Shown here one piece after another: positions 16,641-24,613 of a stretch of 46,879 bases of DNA; position 1 is the stretch's first letter, and every line of letters begins with the position of its first letter. The notes below the pieces were generated by a model. The model was not told where the DNA came from, did not search any database, and worked only from the letters and a program-made list of their open reading frames with translations. The translations under genes were made by a program, and so were the position numbers. The stretch is from an uncultured Clostridium sp. (GTDB lineage Bacteria; Bacillota; Clostridia; Clostridiales; Clostridiaceae), in assembly GCA_900548455.1 (NCBI GenBank), contig URKQ01000030.1, positions 1-46,879 of the forward strand. Reading direction: 5' to 3'.

Positions 16641-17525
16641 TTGGACAAGAATCTTATTAAATTAAGAGGAATTGTATATGTAATTATATCCGGTATATCC
16701 TTTGGGGTAATACCGATTCTAGCTAAATTAGCTTATAATCAGGGCGCAAATGCTATTAATACTTTAGCATTGCGCTTTGTATTTTCATCTATATTTTTAT
16801 ATTTATATATAAGATATAAAAATATATCTATAAAAATATCAAAGGAACAATTAAAAATAATTGTTCTTTTAAGCTTGTTTGGATATTCAATGACATCAAT
16901 TTTTTTATTTATATCTTATAACTATATAAGTTCAGGTATAGCTACGATGATTTTATATTCATATCCCGTAATGGTGATGATATTATCAGTAATAATTTAT
17001 AAAGAAAAATTCGAAATGAAGAAGTTTCTTTATTTGATGCTAACAACATTGGGTGTAGGGATAATGCTAAATGTAAAAGAAGGACAAGTAAGTTTTGTTG
17101 GTATAATATTAGTACTACTATCTGCTTTGAGCTATGCAATTTATGTAATAAGCTGTGCAAATGAAAAGATAAAAGATTTAAATAGTTTTACAATGACATT
17201 TTATATAACAGTTATTACTGCAGGAGTAGATATATTTTTAGGCTTTATTACTAAAAGCTTTCATACATCTATAACTTTTTTAGGGATAGTATATATAATT
17301 ATTCTTGCAATAGTGTCTACTATTATTGGATTTATTACCTTTTTAAAAGGGGTTAAAGTTATAGGCCCTACTAATGCATCTATATTTAGTTGTAGTGAAC
17401 CTATTGTTTCACTGGTTTTAGGAGTAATAGTGTTAAAAGAATCAATTAATTTAGGGATAGTTGTAGGAAGTATAATAATAATAACTGTTATGATTTTTAT
17501 GGCAAAAGAAACAGTAAAGAATTAA
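16641..17525 (+). CDS. EamA-type (DMT superfamily) transporter
   Basis: The 294-residue integral membrane protein has about ten hydrophobic helices arranged as two EamA repeats. The first repeat begins IVYVIISGISFGVIPILAKLA and the second ends with ASIFSCSEPIVSLVLGV, a typical EamA signature. Members export amino acids, nucleotides or other metabolites, and some small relatives flip lipid-linked sugars. TTG 16641 is chosen because AAGGGG lies six bases before it; upstream in-frame codons overlap the previous gene and lack a binding site. Its place directly after the initiating transferase invites a role in glycan precursor export, but a general metabolite exporter is equally possible. Confidence 0.8.
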   Translation: MDKNLIKLRGIVYVIISGISFGVIPILAKLAYNQGANAINTLALRFVFSSIFLYLYIRYKNISIKISKEQLKIIVLLSLFGYSMTSIFLFISYNYISSGIATMILYSYPVMVMILSVIIYKEKFEMKKFLYLMLTTLGVGIMLNVKEGQVSFVGIILVLLSALSYAIYVISCANEKIKDLNSFTMTFYITVITAGVDIFLGFITKSFHTSITFLGIVYIIILAIVSTIIGFITFLKGVKVIGPTNASIFSCSEPIVSLVLGVIVLKESINLGIVVGSIIIITVMIFMAKETVKN

Positions 17526-17645
17526 AAAATACTTTATCATAGTGCTACGATAGCATATTAAAAATATTCGTAATTTTCTGACGATGAATTATAAAGGGTT
17601 TTTCTACTTCATAAAGAATAATAAATAGTGTAGATAGGTTAATAA

Positions 17646-17675
17646 TTGACAATCTATGGGTTTAATAAATAGATA
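17646..17675 (+). promoter_or_regulatory. Possible promoter of the hut operon
   Basis: A perfect -35 TTGACA (17646-17651) is followed 18 bp later by TAGATA (17670-17675), a moderate -10. It lies about 70 bp before hutH. No clear operator palindrome and no regulator gene are seen nearby. Confidence 0.45.
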
Positions 17676-17745
17676 AATATTTAAAATTTTAAGGTCTATA
17701 TAATAGAACTTAAAAAAATTTAGAATATTAATAGGGGGAAACAAA

Positions 17746-19269
17746 ATGGATAAAATTATTATTAATGGAAACGATTTAACTATTGATGAAGTGGTTAAAG
17801 TCGCTAGACACAATTATAAAGTTGAAATTAGTGATGAGGCAAAAAAGAGAATTGAAAGATCAAGGGGAATAGTAGATAAGATAGTTGAAGAAGATAAGGT
17901 TATTTATGGAATTACCACCGGATTTGGTAAGTTTGCAGATGTAAGTATTTCAGGTGATGATTGCAAAAAACTACAAAGAAATTTAATAATTTCACATGCT
18001 TGTGGTTTTGGTAATAAATTAGATACAGATATAGTAAGAACCATTATATTATTGAGAGCTAATGCACTTTCAAAAGGGTATTCTGGTATTAGATTAAGTA
18101 CCTTAGAGACTTTAGTTGCAATGCTTAATAAAGGTGTTCATCCAATTATACCTGAAAAGGGATCATTAGGTGCATCTGGAGATTTAGCACCTCTTTCACA
18201 TATGGTATTACCAATGCTTGGTGAAGGTGAAGCAGAATATAATGGAGAAATTTTACCAGGTAGAGAAGCAATGAATAGAGCTGGCATTGATATTGTTGAG
18301 TTAGTAGCTAAAGAAGGATTAGCATTAATCAATGGTACTCAAGTTATGACAGCTGTAGGAACATTAGCTCTTTATGATGGAATCAACTTAGTAAAGGCAG
18401 GAGATATTGCTGCATCTTTAACTATGGAAGCACTAAGAGGAGTAAAAGATGCGTATGATTTAAGAACTCATAATATCAGACCACATGAAGGTCAAATAGA
18501 AACTGCTAAAAACATATTATCAATGATAGATGGCAGTACATTAATTACTGCACAGGGTGAGTTAAGAGTTCAAGATGCATATACACTAAGATGTGTACCA
18601 CAAATTCATGGAGCATCTAAAGATGCATTAAACTATGTAAAACATGAGGTAGAAATTGAAATAAATTCAGTTACAGATAATCCAATAGTTACTGAAGAGG
18701 GCGATGTAATTTCTGGAGGTAACTTCCATGGACAACCTATGGCATTAAGTTTCGATTTCTTAGGAATTGCTATGAGTGAACTTGCAAATGTATCAGAAAG
18801 AAGATTAGAGAGATTAATCAATTATCAACTAAACGATCTTCCACCATTTTTAGTTAAGCATGGAGGATTGAATTCAGGATTTATGATTACTCAATATGCA
18901 GCAGCAGCACTTGTATCAGAAAATAAGATTTTAGCTCATCCAGCAAGTGTAGACTCTATTCCTTCATCTGCAAACCAAGAAGATCACGTAAGTATGGGAA
19001 CAATAGCAGCAAGAAAGGCTAGAGATATTATAAGAAATGCAGAAAGAGTAATAGCAACTGAAGTATTAGCAGCATGTCAAGCTATAGATTTTAGAGAAAA
19101 CTACAAACTAGGTAAGGGTACAGAAGTAGCATATAAAACTGTCAGAGAAAGTGTAAACTTCTTTGAAAATGATGTAGTAATGTATAAGGAATTGGAAAAG
19201 GTTAATGAGCTTGTATCTACAGGTAAGTTAGTTGAAAGCGTTGAAAAACATGTTAAGGTAAACTATTAG
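17746..19269 (+). CDS. hutH: Histidine ammonia-lyase
   Basis: The 507-residue enzyme removes ammonia from L-histidine to give urocanate, the first step of histidine degradation. The Ala-Ser-Gly tripeptide that cyclises to the MIO cofactor is at residues 143-145 in GSLGASGDLAPLSH, matching positions 142-144 of characterised HutH. Other family segments are YGITTGFGKFADV, NGTQVM, QDAYTLRC and NFHGQPMA. GGGGGAA precedes the ATG. It is the first gene of hutH-ftcD-hutI-fchA, all close together on the plus strand. The next enzyme needed, urocanase, is not in the operon. Confidence 0.96.
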   Translation: MDKIIINGNDLTIDEVVKVARHNYKVEISDEAKKRIERSRGIVDKIVEEDKVIYGITTGFGKFADVSISGDDCKKLQRNLIISHACGFGNKLDTDIVRTIILLRANALSKGYSGIRLSTLETLVAMLNKGVHPIIPEKGSLGASGDLAPLSHMVLPMLGEGEAEYNGEILPGREAMNRAGIDIVELVAKEGLALINGTQVMTAVGTLALYDGINLVKAGDIAASLTMEALRGVKDAYDLRTHNIRPHEGQIETAKNILSMIDGSTLITAQGELRVQDAYTLRCVPQIHGASKDALNYVKHEVEIEINSVTDNPIVTEEGDVISGGNFHGQPMALSFDFLGIAMSELANVSERRLERLINYQLNDLPPFLVKHGGLNSGFMITQYAAAALVSENKILAHPASVDSIPSSANQEDHVSMGTIAARKARDIIRNAERVIATEVLAACQAIDFRENYKLGKGTEVAYKTVRESVNFFENDVVMYKELEKVNELVSTGKLVESVEKHVKVNY

Positions 19270-19318
19270 AATTTAAAAATTATTCATTGAATAAATAAAT
19301 AGGAAAAGAGGTATAAGA

Positions 19319-20215
19319 ATGGGTAAAATAGTAGAATGTATTCCAAATTTCAGTGAGGGAATTGACAAAGAGAAAGTTGAAAATATTGTAAATGTATTTA
19401 GAGGTGTAGAAGGAGTAAAATTATTAGACTACTCTAGTGATGCTGACCATAACAGAACTGTTGTTACAGTAGTTGGTGAACCAACTGCTTTGGAAAATGC
19501 AATAATAAATATGGCTGAGAAAGTATATGAAAATATAGATATGTCTAAGCATAAGGGTGGACATCCAAGAATGGGAGCTCTAGATGTTGTACCATTTGTA
19601 CCAATTGAAGGAGTTTCAATGGAAGACTGCATAGAAATTGCAAATAGAGTTGGAAAAGTTATAGGTGAAAAATATAATGTTCCTGTATACTTATATGAAA
19701 AAGCAGCAACAGCTCCACATAGAGAAAATTTAGCAAAAGTTAGAAAAGGACAATATGAAGGCTTCTTTGAAAAGATTAAGGAAGAAGATTGGGCACCGGA
19801 TTATGGTCCTAGAGAAGTGAATGTAAAGGGTGGTTGTGTAGCAATAGGAGCAAGGGAACCATTAGTTGCATTTAATGTAAATCTTGGTACAGATAATGTA
19901 GAAATTGCTGATAAAATAGCTAAAAAAGTAAGACACATTGGTGGCGGATTAAGATTCGTAAAGGCAATGGGTGTTATGCTTGAAGATAGAAACATTGCTC
20001 AAGTATCTATGAATTTAGTTAATTATGAAAAAACTACTGTATATAGTGCTTTTGAGATGGTGAAGATGGAAGCTAAAAGATATGGTGTTCCTGTTATAGG
20101 TAGTGAAGTAATAGGACTTTTACCTATGGCTGCACTTGTAAAAAGTGCAGAATATTATCTTCAAATTGAAAACTTCTCTATGGATCAAATTTTAGAGAAA
20201 AGAATTGCAGAATAA
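19319..20215 (+). CDS. ftcD: Glutamate formimidoyltransferase
   Basis: The 298-residue stand-alone transferase corresponds to the N-terminal half of bifunctional FTCD. It moves the formimino group from N-formimino-L-glutamate to tetrahydrofolate. Recognisable segments are KIVECIPNFSEGID, DYSSDADHNRTVVT, KHKGGHPRMGALDVVPFVP and GGGLRFVKAMGV. GAGGT lies before the ATG. It lies between hutH and hutI, and its partner cyclodeaminase fchA follows hutI, so the whole one-carbon salvage step is in this operon. This implies the formiminoglutamate-to-folate route rather than HutG or HutF hydrolysis. Confidence 0.95.
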   Translation: MGKIVECIPNFSEGIDKEKVENIVNVFRGVEGVKLLDYSSDADHNRTVVTVVGEPTALENAIINMAEKVYENIDMSKHKGGHPRMGALDVVPFVPIEGVSMEDCIEIANRVGKVIGEKYNVPVYLYEKAATAPHRENLAKVRKGQYEGFFEKIKEEDWAPDYGPREVNVKGGCVAIGAREPLVAFNVNLGTDNVEIADKIAKKVRHIGGGLRFVKAMGVMLEDRNIAQVSMNLVNYEKTTVYSAFEMVKMEAKRYGVPVIGSEVIGLLPMAALVKSAEYYLQIENFSMDQILEKRIAE

Positions 20216-20235
20216 CTTGCGGATTGGTGATAAAT

Positions 20236-21492
20236 ATGTCAATAATTATTAAAAATATAGATTGTTTAGTTACTTGCGAAGGCAGTTACAAAAAAACTGG
20301 AAAAGATATGAAAGATGCTAAAATCCTAAATGATGGATTTATAGTGATAGAAAATAATTTAATTAAATTCGTTGGTACTGGTGAAGGATATAAAGAGTTT
20401 ATTAAAGATAATACAAAAATAATAGATGGTACTGGTAAAACTATTACTCCAGGTTTGGTAGATCCTCATACTCATGTAGTTTACTCTGGAAGCAGAGAAA
20501 GAGAATTACCAATGAAATTAAATAAAGTTGGATATATCGAAATCTTAAATATGGGTGGAGGAATACTAAGTACAGTTGAAAACACAAAAAAATCAACGGT
20601 AGAGGAATTAGTAGAGGAAACTTCTAAAAGATTAGATATAATGCTTGAACATGGTACTACCACAGTAGAAAGTAAATCAGGATATGGTCTGGATTTATTA
20701 AATGAAGAAAAGTTATTAAAGGTAAATAAAGAACTTAATAAAAATCATCCAATTGATGTAGTTTCAACTTTTATGGGTGCACATGCACTACCTAAGGAAT
20801 ATAAAAACAATCGAGAGGGATTTATCGATAATATAATTAATGAGATGATTCCCTATGTAGCGAAAGAGAATCTTGCAGAGTTTATTGATTGTTTTTGTGA
20901 AGAAGGAGTATTTGATACAGATGAATGTAGAAAGATCCTTTTAGCAGGTAAAGAACATGGGTTAAAATTAAAACTTCATGGAGATGAGGTAGAATCAATT
21001 GGAGGAGCAGAACTTGCTGGTGAACTTAACTGTATATCTGCAGAACACTTAATTGCAGCTTCAGATAAGGGGATAGAAGCACTAAGTAAAAGTGGTGTGG
21101 TGGCTGTACTTTTACCATCAACAGCGTTTTATTTAATGGTTGGAAGTTTTGCAAGAGCAAGAGATATGATTGATAAAGGAGTTCCCGTTGCATTAGCTAC
21201 TGATTGTAATCCAGGAACATCCCCTACAGAATCACTACAGGCAGTTATGACCTTTGCTTGTTTTGGTATGAGAATGTTGCCAGAGGAAATAATAAATGCT
21301 ATGACTATAAATGCCGCTTGTGCTATTAATAGAGAAAAAACTATAGGTTCTATTGAAGTTGGTAAAAAAGCTGACATAGCTATATTTAATGCAAAAAATC
21401 TGGATTATTTAATTTATCATTTTGGAGTAAATGCTATAGACAAGGTAATAAAAGATGGTAAGATAGTAGTTGATGAAGGAAAAAGAATATAG
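20236..21492 (+). CDS. hutI: Imidazolonepropionase
   Basis: The 418-residue amidohydrolase opens the ring of 4-imidazolone-5-propanoate to N-formimino-L-glutamate. Metal-binding and catalytic segments are visible: PGLVDPHTHVVYSGSRE, LKLHGDEVESIGGAELA, SAEHLIAAS and ALATDCNPGTSPTESL. Length is normal for the family. I chose ATG 20236 with GGTGA five bases upstream over the in-frame TTG at 20224. It begins about 20 bp after ftcD. A good fchA binding site lies just downstream. Confidence 0.95.
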   Translation: MSIIIKNIDCLVTCEGSYKKTGKDMKDAKILNDGFIVIENNLIKFVGTGEGYKEFIKDNTKIIDGTGKTITPGLVDPHTHVVYSGSRERELPMKLNKVGYIEILNMGGGILSTVENTKKSTVEELVEETSKRLDIMLEHGTTTVESKSGYGLDLLNEEKLLKVNKELNKNHPIDVVSTFMGAHALPKEYKNNREGFIDNIINEMIPYVAKENLAEFIDCFCEEGVFDTDECRKILLAGKEHGLKLKLHGDEVESIGGAELAGELNCISAEHLIAASDKGIEALSKSGVVAVLLPSTAFYLMVGSFARARDMIDKGVPVALATDCNPGTSPTESLQAVMTFACFGMRMLPEEIINAMTINAACAINREKTIGSIEVGKKADIAIFNAKNLDYLIYHFGVNAIDKVIKDGKIVVDEGKRI

Positions 21493-21513
21493 AGAATATA
21501 AGGAGGATAAAGT

Positions 21514-22152
21514 ATGTTAGATACAAAGACAGTACGAGGATTTATAGATGAATTAGCTTCAAATTCTCCAGCTCCTGGAGGTGGAAGTGTTGCTGCTTTA
21601 TGTGGTTCACTTGGTAGCGCTTTAGGCTCAATGGTATTTAATTTAACTGTTGGAAAAAAAGCATATCTTGCGCTAAGTGATGAAGAAAGAGCTTCAGTTG
21701 ATAAGGGATTAGTTGATGCAAATGAGTTAAAGGATAGATTTCTTCAACTAATGAATGAAGATACACTAGCATTTAATAAATTGATGGAAGCTTTTAAAAT
21801 GCCAAAAGAAACTGACGAAGATAAGGCTATAAGAAGTGAAAAAATTCAAATAGCATATAAAGGAGCTACTGAAATACCACTAGAAGTAGCAAGAAGATCT
21901 TATGATATATATGAAATAATAGAAATTGCAGTTGATCATGGAAATAAAAATGCAATTTCAGATGCGGGAGTAGCTGCATTACTTACTCAAGCTGCTATTG
22001 AAGGCGCAATAATGAATGTTAAGATAAACTTAGGGTCTATAAAAGACGAGGAGTTTACTTCTGCTATAAGAGAAGAGATAAAGGTAATTAGTGAGGATGG
22101 ACTTAAAAAGCAACAAGAAATATTATCTGTAGTAAATAGTTGCTTGGAGTAA
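21514..22152 (+). CDS. fchA: Formimidoyltetrahydrofolate cyclodeaminase
   Basis: The 212-residue all-helical enzyme converts 5-formimino-THF to 5,10-methenyl-THF and ammonia. The N-terminal FIDELASNSPAPGGGSVAALCG is typical of FchA and of the C-terminal half of bifunctional FTCD. The later NAISDAGVAALL segment is also conserved. AAGGAGGATA precedes the ATG. It is last in the hut operon and is followed by a strong terminator. With FtcD it sends the histidine C2 carbon into the folate pool. Confidence 0.94.
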   Translation: MLDTKTVRGFIDELASNSPAPGGGSVAALCGSLGSALGSMVFNLTVGKKAYLALSDEERASVDKGLVDANELKDRFLQLMNEDTLAFNKLMEAFKMPKETDEDKAIRSEKIQIAYKGATEIPLEVARRSYDIYEIIEIAVDHGNKNAISDAGVAALLTQAAIEGAIMNVKINLGSIKDEEFTSAIREEIKVISEDGLKKQQEILSVVNSCLE

Positions 22153-22173
22153 ATTAATCTAGCCATATGTTTT

Positions 22174-22198
22174 AAAAAAGCGCCATTGGCGCTTTTTT
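22174..22198. terminator. Terminator of the hut operon
   Basis: A perfect 11-bp stem (22174-22184 with 22188-22198), loop ATT, has a GCGCC/GGCGC core flanked by A6 and T6. It ends fchA and isolates the following sporulation operon. Confidence 0.93.
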
Positions 22199-22313
22199 AA
22201 TTTGTTCATAAAAGTTAAAGCTTCGGTTATGGTGAAATTTAATGGAACAAAGGTTATCTGTATAATAATTCACAATAGGACATATTACGTGAAATCAACT
22301 TAATAAAAATGTT

Positions 22314-22403
22314 GAAGGAAATTGAAAAAAGCAATAAAATGAATTAAATTTTTTTAAAAAAATATGGGAAAAACTGTAACACATCCAATTTTTAGTGTAT
22401 AAT
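22314..22403 (+). promoter_or_regulatory. Promoter region of the spoIIA operon
   Basis: The 311 bp between fchA and spoIIAA hold no gene. GAAGGAAATT (22314-22323) matches the SigH -35 pattern and AATGAATTA (22338-22346) matches the SigH -10 pattern, but they are three or four bases further apart than usual. A vegetative-like pair, CTGTAA (22374-22379) and TATAAT (22398-22403), is spaced by 18 bp and lies closer to the gene. spoIIA operons are normally driven by SigH with Spo0A; I found no convincing Spo0A box. Which element is used is open. Confidence 0.4.
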
Positions 22404-22463
22404 AGTGTTAGCATTCTAAATAAAGTGCTACATGAATATAATTATAAGTTGGAGGAGATGCCA

Positions 22464-22799
22464 ATGCTACTTAGATTTGAACCTTACAATGACAATATTA
22501 TAGTTACACTTCAAGGAGAATTAGATCATCATAGTTCGGAAGAAGTAAGAAATAGAATAGATGATATGTTAGATAGAGATAATTACAAAAATTTAATATT
22601 TAATTTTTCAGGAGTTAATTTTATGGATAGCTCAGGAATTGGTGCAGTAATTGGAAGATATAAAAAAATGTCTCTAAGAGGTGGAAAAGTGTGTTTAACT
22701 AATGTTAAACCCAATGTTAAAAGAATATTTGAATTATCAGGAATGTTCAAAATCATTTCGATTTATGATGATGTAGAAGAAGCACTAAGGAATATTTAG
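22464..22799 (+). CDS. spoIIAA: Anti-sigma F factor antagonist
   Basis: The 111-residue STAS-domain protein binds SpoIIAB when unphosphorylated and so frees sigma F in the forespore. The phosphorylated serine lies in NFMDSSGIGAVIG, about residue 57, equivalent to Ser-58 of B. subtilis. I chose ATG 22464: GGAGG at 22451-22455 is eight bases before it, whereas ATG 22458 is only two bases from that site. The N terminus LLRFEPYNDNIIVTLQGELDHH is normal for SpoIIAA. It is first in the conserved spoIIAA-spoIIAB-sigF operon. Confidence 0.95.
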   Translation: MLLRFEPYNDNIIVTLQGELDHHSSEEVRNRIDDMLDRDNYKNLIFNFSGVNFMDSSGIGAVIGRYKKMSLRGGKVCLTNVKPNVKRIFELSGMFKIISIYDDVEEALRNI

Positions 22800-22817
22800 T
22801 GGGAGGAAGTATGTGTG

Positions 22818-23249
22818 ATGGAAAATAAAATTGAAGTAAAATTTTCAAGTTTATCTAAAAATGAAAGCTTTGCTAGAGTTGTTATTGCAGCATTTGCGGC
22901 TCAACTAGATCCTACTATAGATGAGATTAGCGATATTAAAACAGCTGTTTCAGAAGCAGTTACTAATGCAATAATACATGGCTATGGCAATGAAAGTGAA
23001 GAGAAAAAAGTAGTGTTAGAAGCTACAATATTGGATAATGAATTAACAGTAAAGGTAATAGATAATGGAGTAGGAATAGACAATGTAAATTTAGCAATGC
23101 AACCACTATATACTTCAAGGCCAGATTTAGAAAGGTCAGGTATGGGCTTTACGGTTATGGAGACATTCATGGACAGTTTAGTAGTTGAATCAATTAAGGG
23201 TGAAGGCACTACCGTAACCATGAAAAAAGTTTTTAATACTGTGAAATAG
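22818..23249 (+). CDS. spoIIAB: Anti-sigma F factor and serine kinase
   Basis: The 143-residue GHKL-fold kinase phosphorylates SpoIIAA and holds sigma F inactive before septation. The sequence is very close to known SpoIIAB: LSKNESFARVVIAAFAAQLD, the Mg-ATP asparagine in SEAVTNAIIHGY, and VIDNGVGI for the second ATP motif. ATG 22818 gives the standard N terminus; the overlapping GTG at 22815 would add one residue. GGAGG lies at 22802-22806. The sigF ATG follows nine bases after the stop, so expression is coupled. Confidence 0.96.
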   Translation: MENKIEVKFSSLSKNESFARVVIAAFAAQLDPTIDEISDIKTAVSEAVTNAIIHGYGNESEEKKVVLEATILDNELTVKVIDNGVGIDNVNLAMQPLYTSRPDLERSGMGFTVMETFMDSLVVESIKGEGTTVTMKKVFNTVK

Positions 23250-23257
23250 GTGAAGCT

Positions 23258-24013
23258 ATGAGTGATAAGGATTATAGAAGTAATACCTATAATTATGATG
23301 ACAATAAAGAATTAATAAAAAGGGCAAAAGATGGAGATAATGAAGCATTAGAGTTCTTAACAGAAATGAATTTACCGCTAGTATCTTCAATTAGTAAAAA
23401 ATTTTTAAATAGAGGATATGAATATGACGATATATTTCAAATAGGCTGTATCGGTTTAGTTAAAGCTATAAATAATTTTGATGAAAGTTTTAATGTGAAG
23501 TTTTCTACTTACGCAGTACCTATGATAATAGGAGAAATAAAAAGATTTTTAAGAGATGATGGAATGATTAAGGTAAGTAGAAGTGTAAAAAATACAGCAA
23601 GAAAACTCCATTATGATAAAGATGCTTTAACAAAGGTTTTAGGAAGAGACCCAACAATAGAAGAACTGTCTGAATATTCAAAGGTAGATAAAGAAGACAT
23701 CATCACTGCATTAGAGTCTGCAAGTAGTATGCAGTATTTATATGATACTATTCATCAAGATGAAGGTACACCAGTACTTTTAATTGATAAATTGAGTGAA
23801 AATTATGAAGAAGATACAGATGTAATAGATAAATTAGCTTTAAAAGAAGCCTTGGGTAAGCTAGATATGAAGTCTAGGCAAATAATTATGCTTAGGTATT
23901 TTAAAGATAAGACCCAAATACAGGTAGCGAAAATGATGGGAATAAGTCAAGTTCAAGTGTCTAGAATAGAAAAGAAGGTTTTGAAAATAATGAAAGATAA
24001 GCTAATAGGATAA
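23258..24013 (+). CDS. sigF: Forespore sigma factor F
   Basis: The 251-residue sigma-70 family protein is the first forespore-specific sigma factor. Region 2 is NNFDESFNVKFSTYAVPMIIGEIKRFLRDDG, given here as its two halves FDESFNVKFSTYAVPM and IIGEIKRFLRDDG. Region 3 follows with KVSRSVKNTARKL, and region 4 has SRQIIMLRYFKDKTQIQVAK with the helix-turn-helix MGISQVQVSRIEK. Position after spoIIAA and spoIIAB settles its identity against sigma G and sigma B. AGGTGAAG precedes the ATG. A terminator separates it from the spoVA genes. Confidence 0.96.
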   Translation: MSDKDYRSNTYNYDDNKELIKRAKDGDNEALEFLTEMNLPLVSSISKKFLNRGYEYDDIFQIGCIGLVKAINNFDESFNVKFSTYAVPMIIGEIKRFLRDDGMIKVSRSVKNTARKLHYDKDALTKVLGRDPTIEELSEYSKVDKEDIITALESASSMQYLYDTIHQDEGTPVLLIDKLSENYEEDTDVIDKLALKEALGKLDMKSRQIIMLRYFKDKTQIQVAKMMGISQVQVSRIEKKVLKIMKDKLIG

Positions 24014-24039
24014 ATTCATGATAATAACTCCTAATTATA

Positions 24040-24075
24040 AAAAGATCAGTGTTTAAAATGCATTGATCTTTTTTT
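24040..24075 (+). terminator. Terminator of the spoIIA operon
   Basis: AAAAGATCAGTG (24040-24051) pairs with CATTGATCTTTT (24061-24072) with one wobble, and a run of T follows. Confidence 0.88.
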
Positions 24076-24144
24076 GTTTATTTTTTTGTTTAATGCAAAT
24101 ACTAGAATTAATAATTCTTTGATTTTAAGGTAAGGAGGAAAAAA

Positions 24145-24609
24145 ATGAAATCTGAAAACAAAAAGAATGAGCAAAAAATTAAGGAAAGATTTCAGACCAT
24201 ATATAAAAATGCTACACCAAAACCCAATATTTTAAAAAATTCTTTTAGAGCATTTTGGACAGGTGGACTAATATGTGTGGTGGGTGAAATAATATTTAAG
24301 TTACTTAATTATTATGGTAATGATAGGCTACAGTCAATGGCTTGGGAAACGGTAATAATGATTTTTCTAGGGGCATTTTTAACTGGAATTGGAATATATG
24401 ATAAGATAGGTGACTATGCTGGAGCTGGTTCAGTGGTGCCTATTACCGGATTTGCTAACTCCATTGTTTCACCATCTATTGAATTTAAAAAAGAAGGATA
24501 TGTTTTTGGAGTAGCAGCTAAAATGTTTACCATTGCTGGGCCAGTATTAGTTTATAGTATTGGTTCTTCCGTTTTATTGGGGTTATTATATTATTTTTTT
24601 AGGTGGTAA
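24145..24609 (+). CDS. spoVAC: Stage V sporulation protein AC
   Basis: The 154-residue membrane protein is part of the spore channel that moves dipicolinic acid into the developing spore and out during germination. A polar N-terminal 40 residues precede about four membrane helices, with FRAFWTGGLICVVGEIIFKLL and the SVVPITGFANSIVSPSIEF loop typical of SpoVAC. GGAGG lies before the ATG. The upstream gap has TGCAAAT (24094-24100) and a 7-1-7 palindrome (24104-24118) that could belong to a sigma G promoter or operator, but I cannot prove it. spoVAC-AD-AE is the minimal set seen in clostridia. Confidence 0.94.
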   Translation: MKSENKKNEQKIKERFQTIYKNATPKPNILKNSFRAFWTGGLICVVGEIIFKLLNYYGNDRLQSMAWETVIMIFLGAFLTGIGIYDKIGDYAGAGSVVPITGFANSIVSPSIEFKKEGYVFGVAAKMFTIAGPVLVYSIGSSVLLGLLYYFFRW

Positions 24610-24613
24610 GAGT

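Noticed and set aside
24104..24118. 7-1-7 palindrome AGAATTA/TAATTCT before spoVAC as an operator
   Set aside because: It is made only of A/T-rich sequence that is common here, and there is no regulator to link it to; mentioned only in the spoVAC entry.
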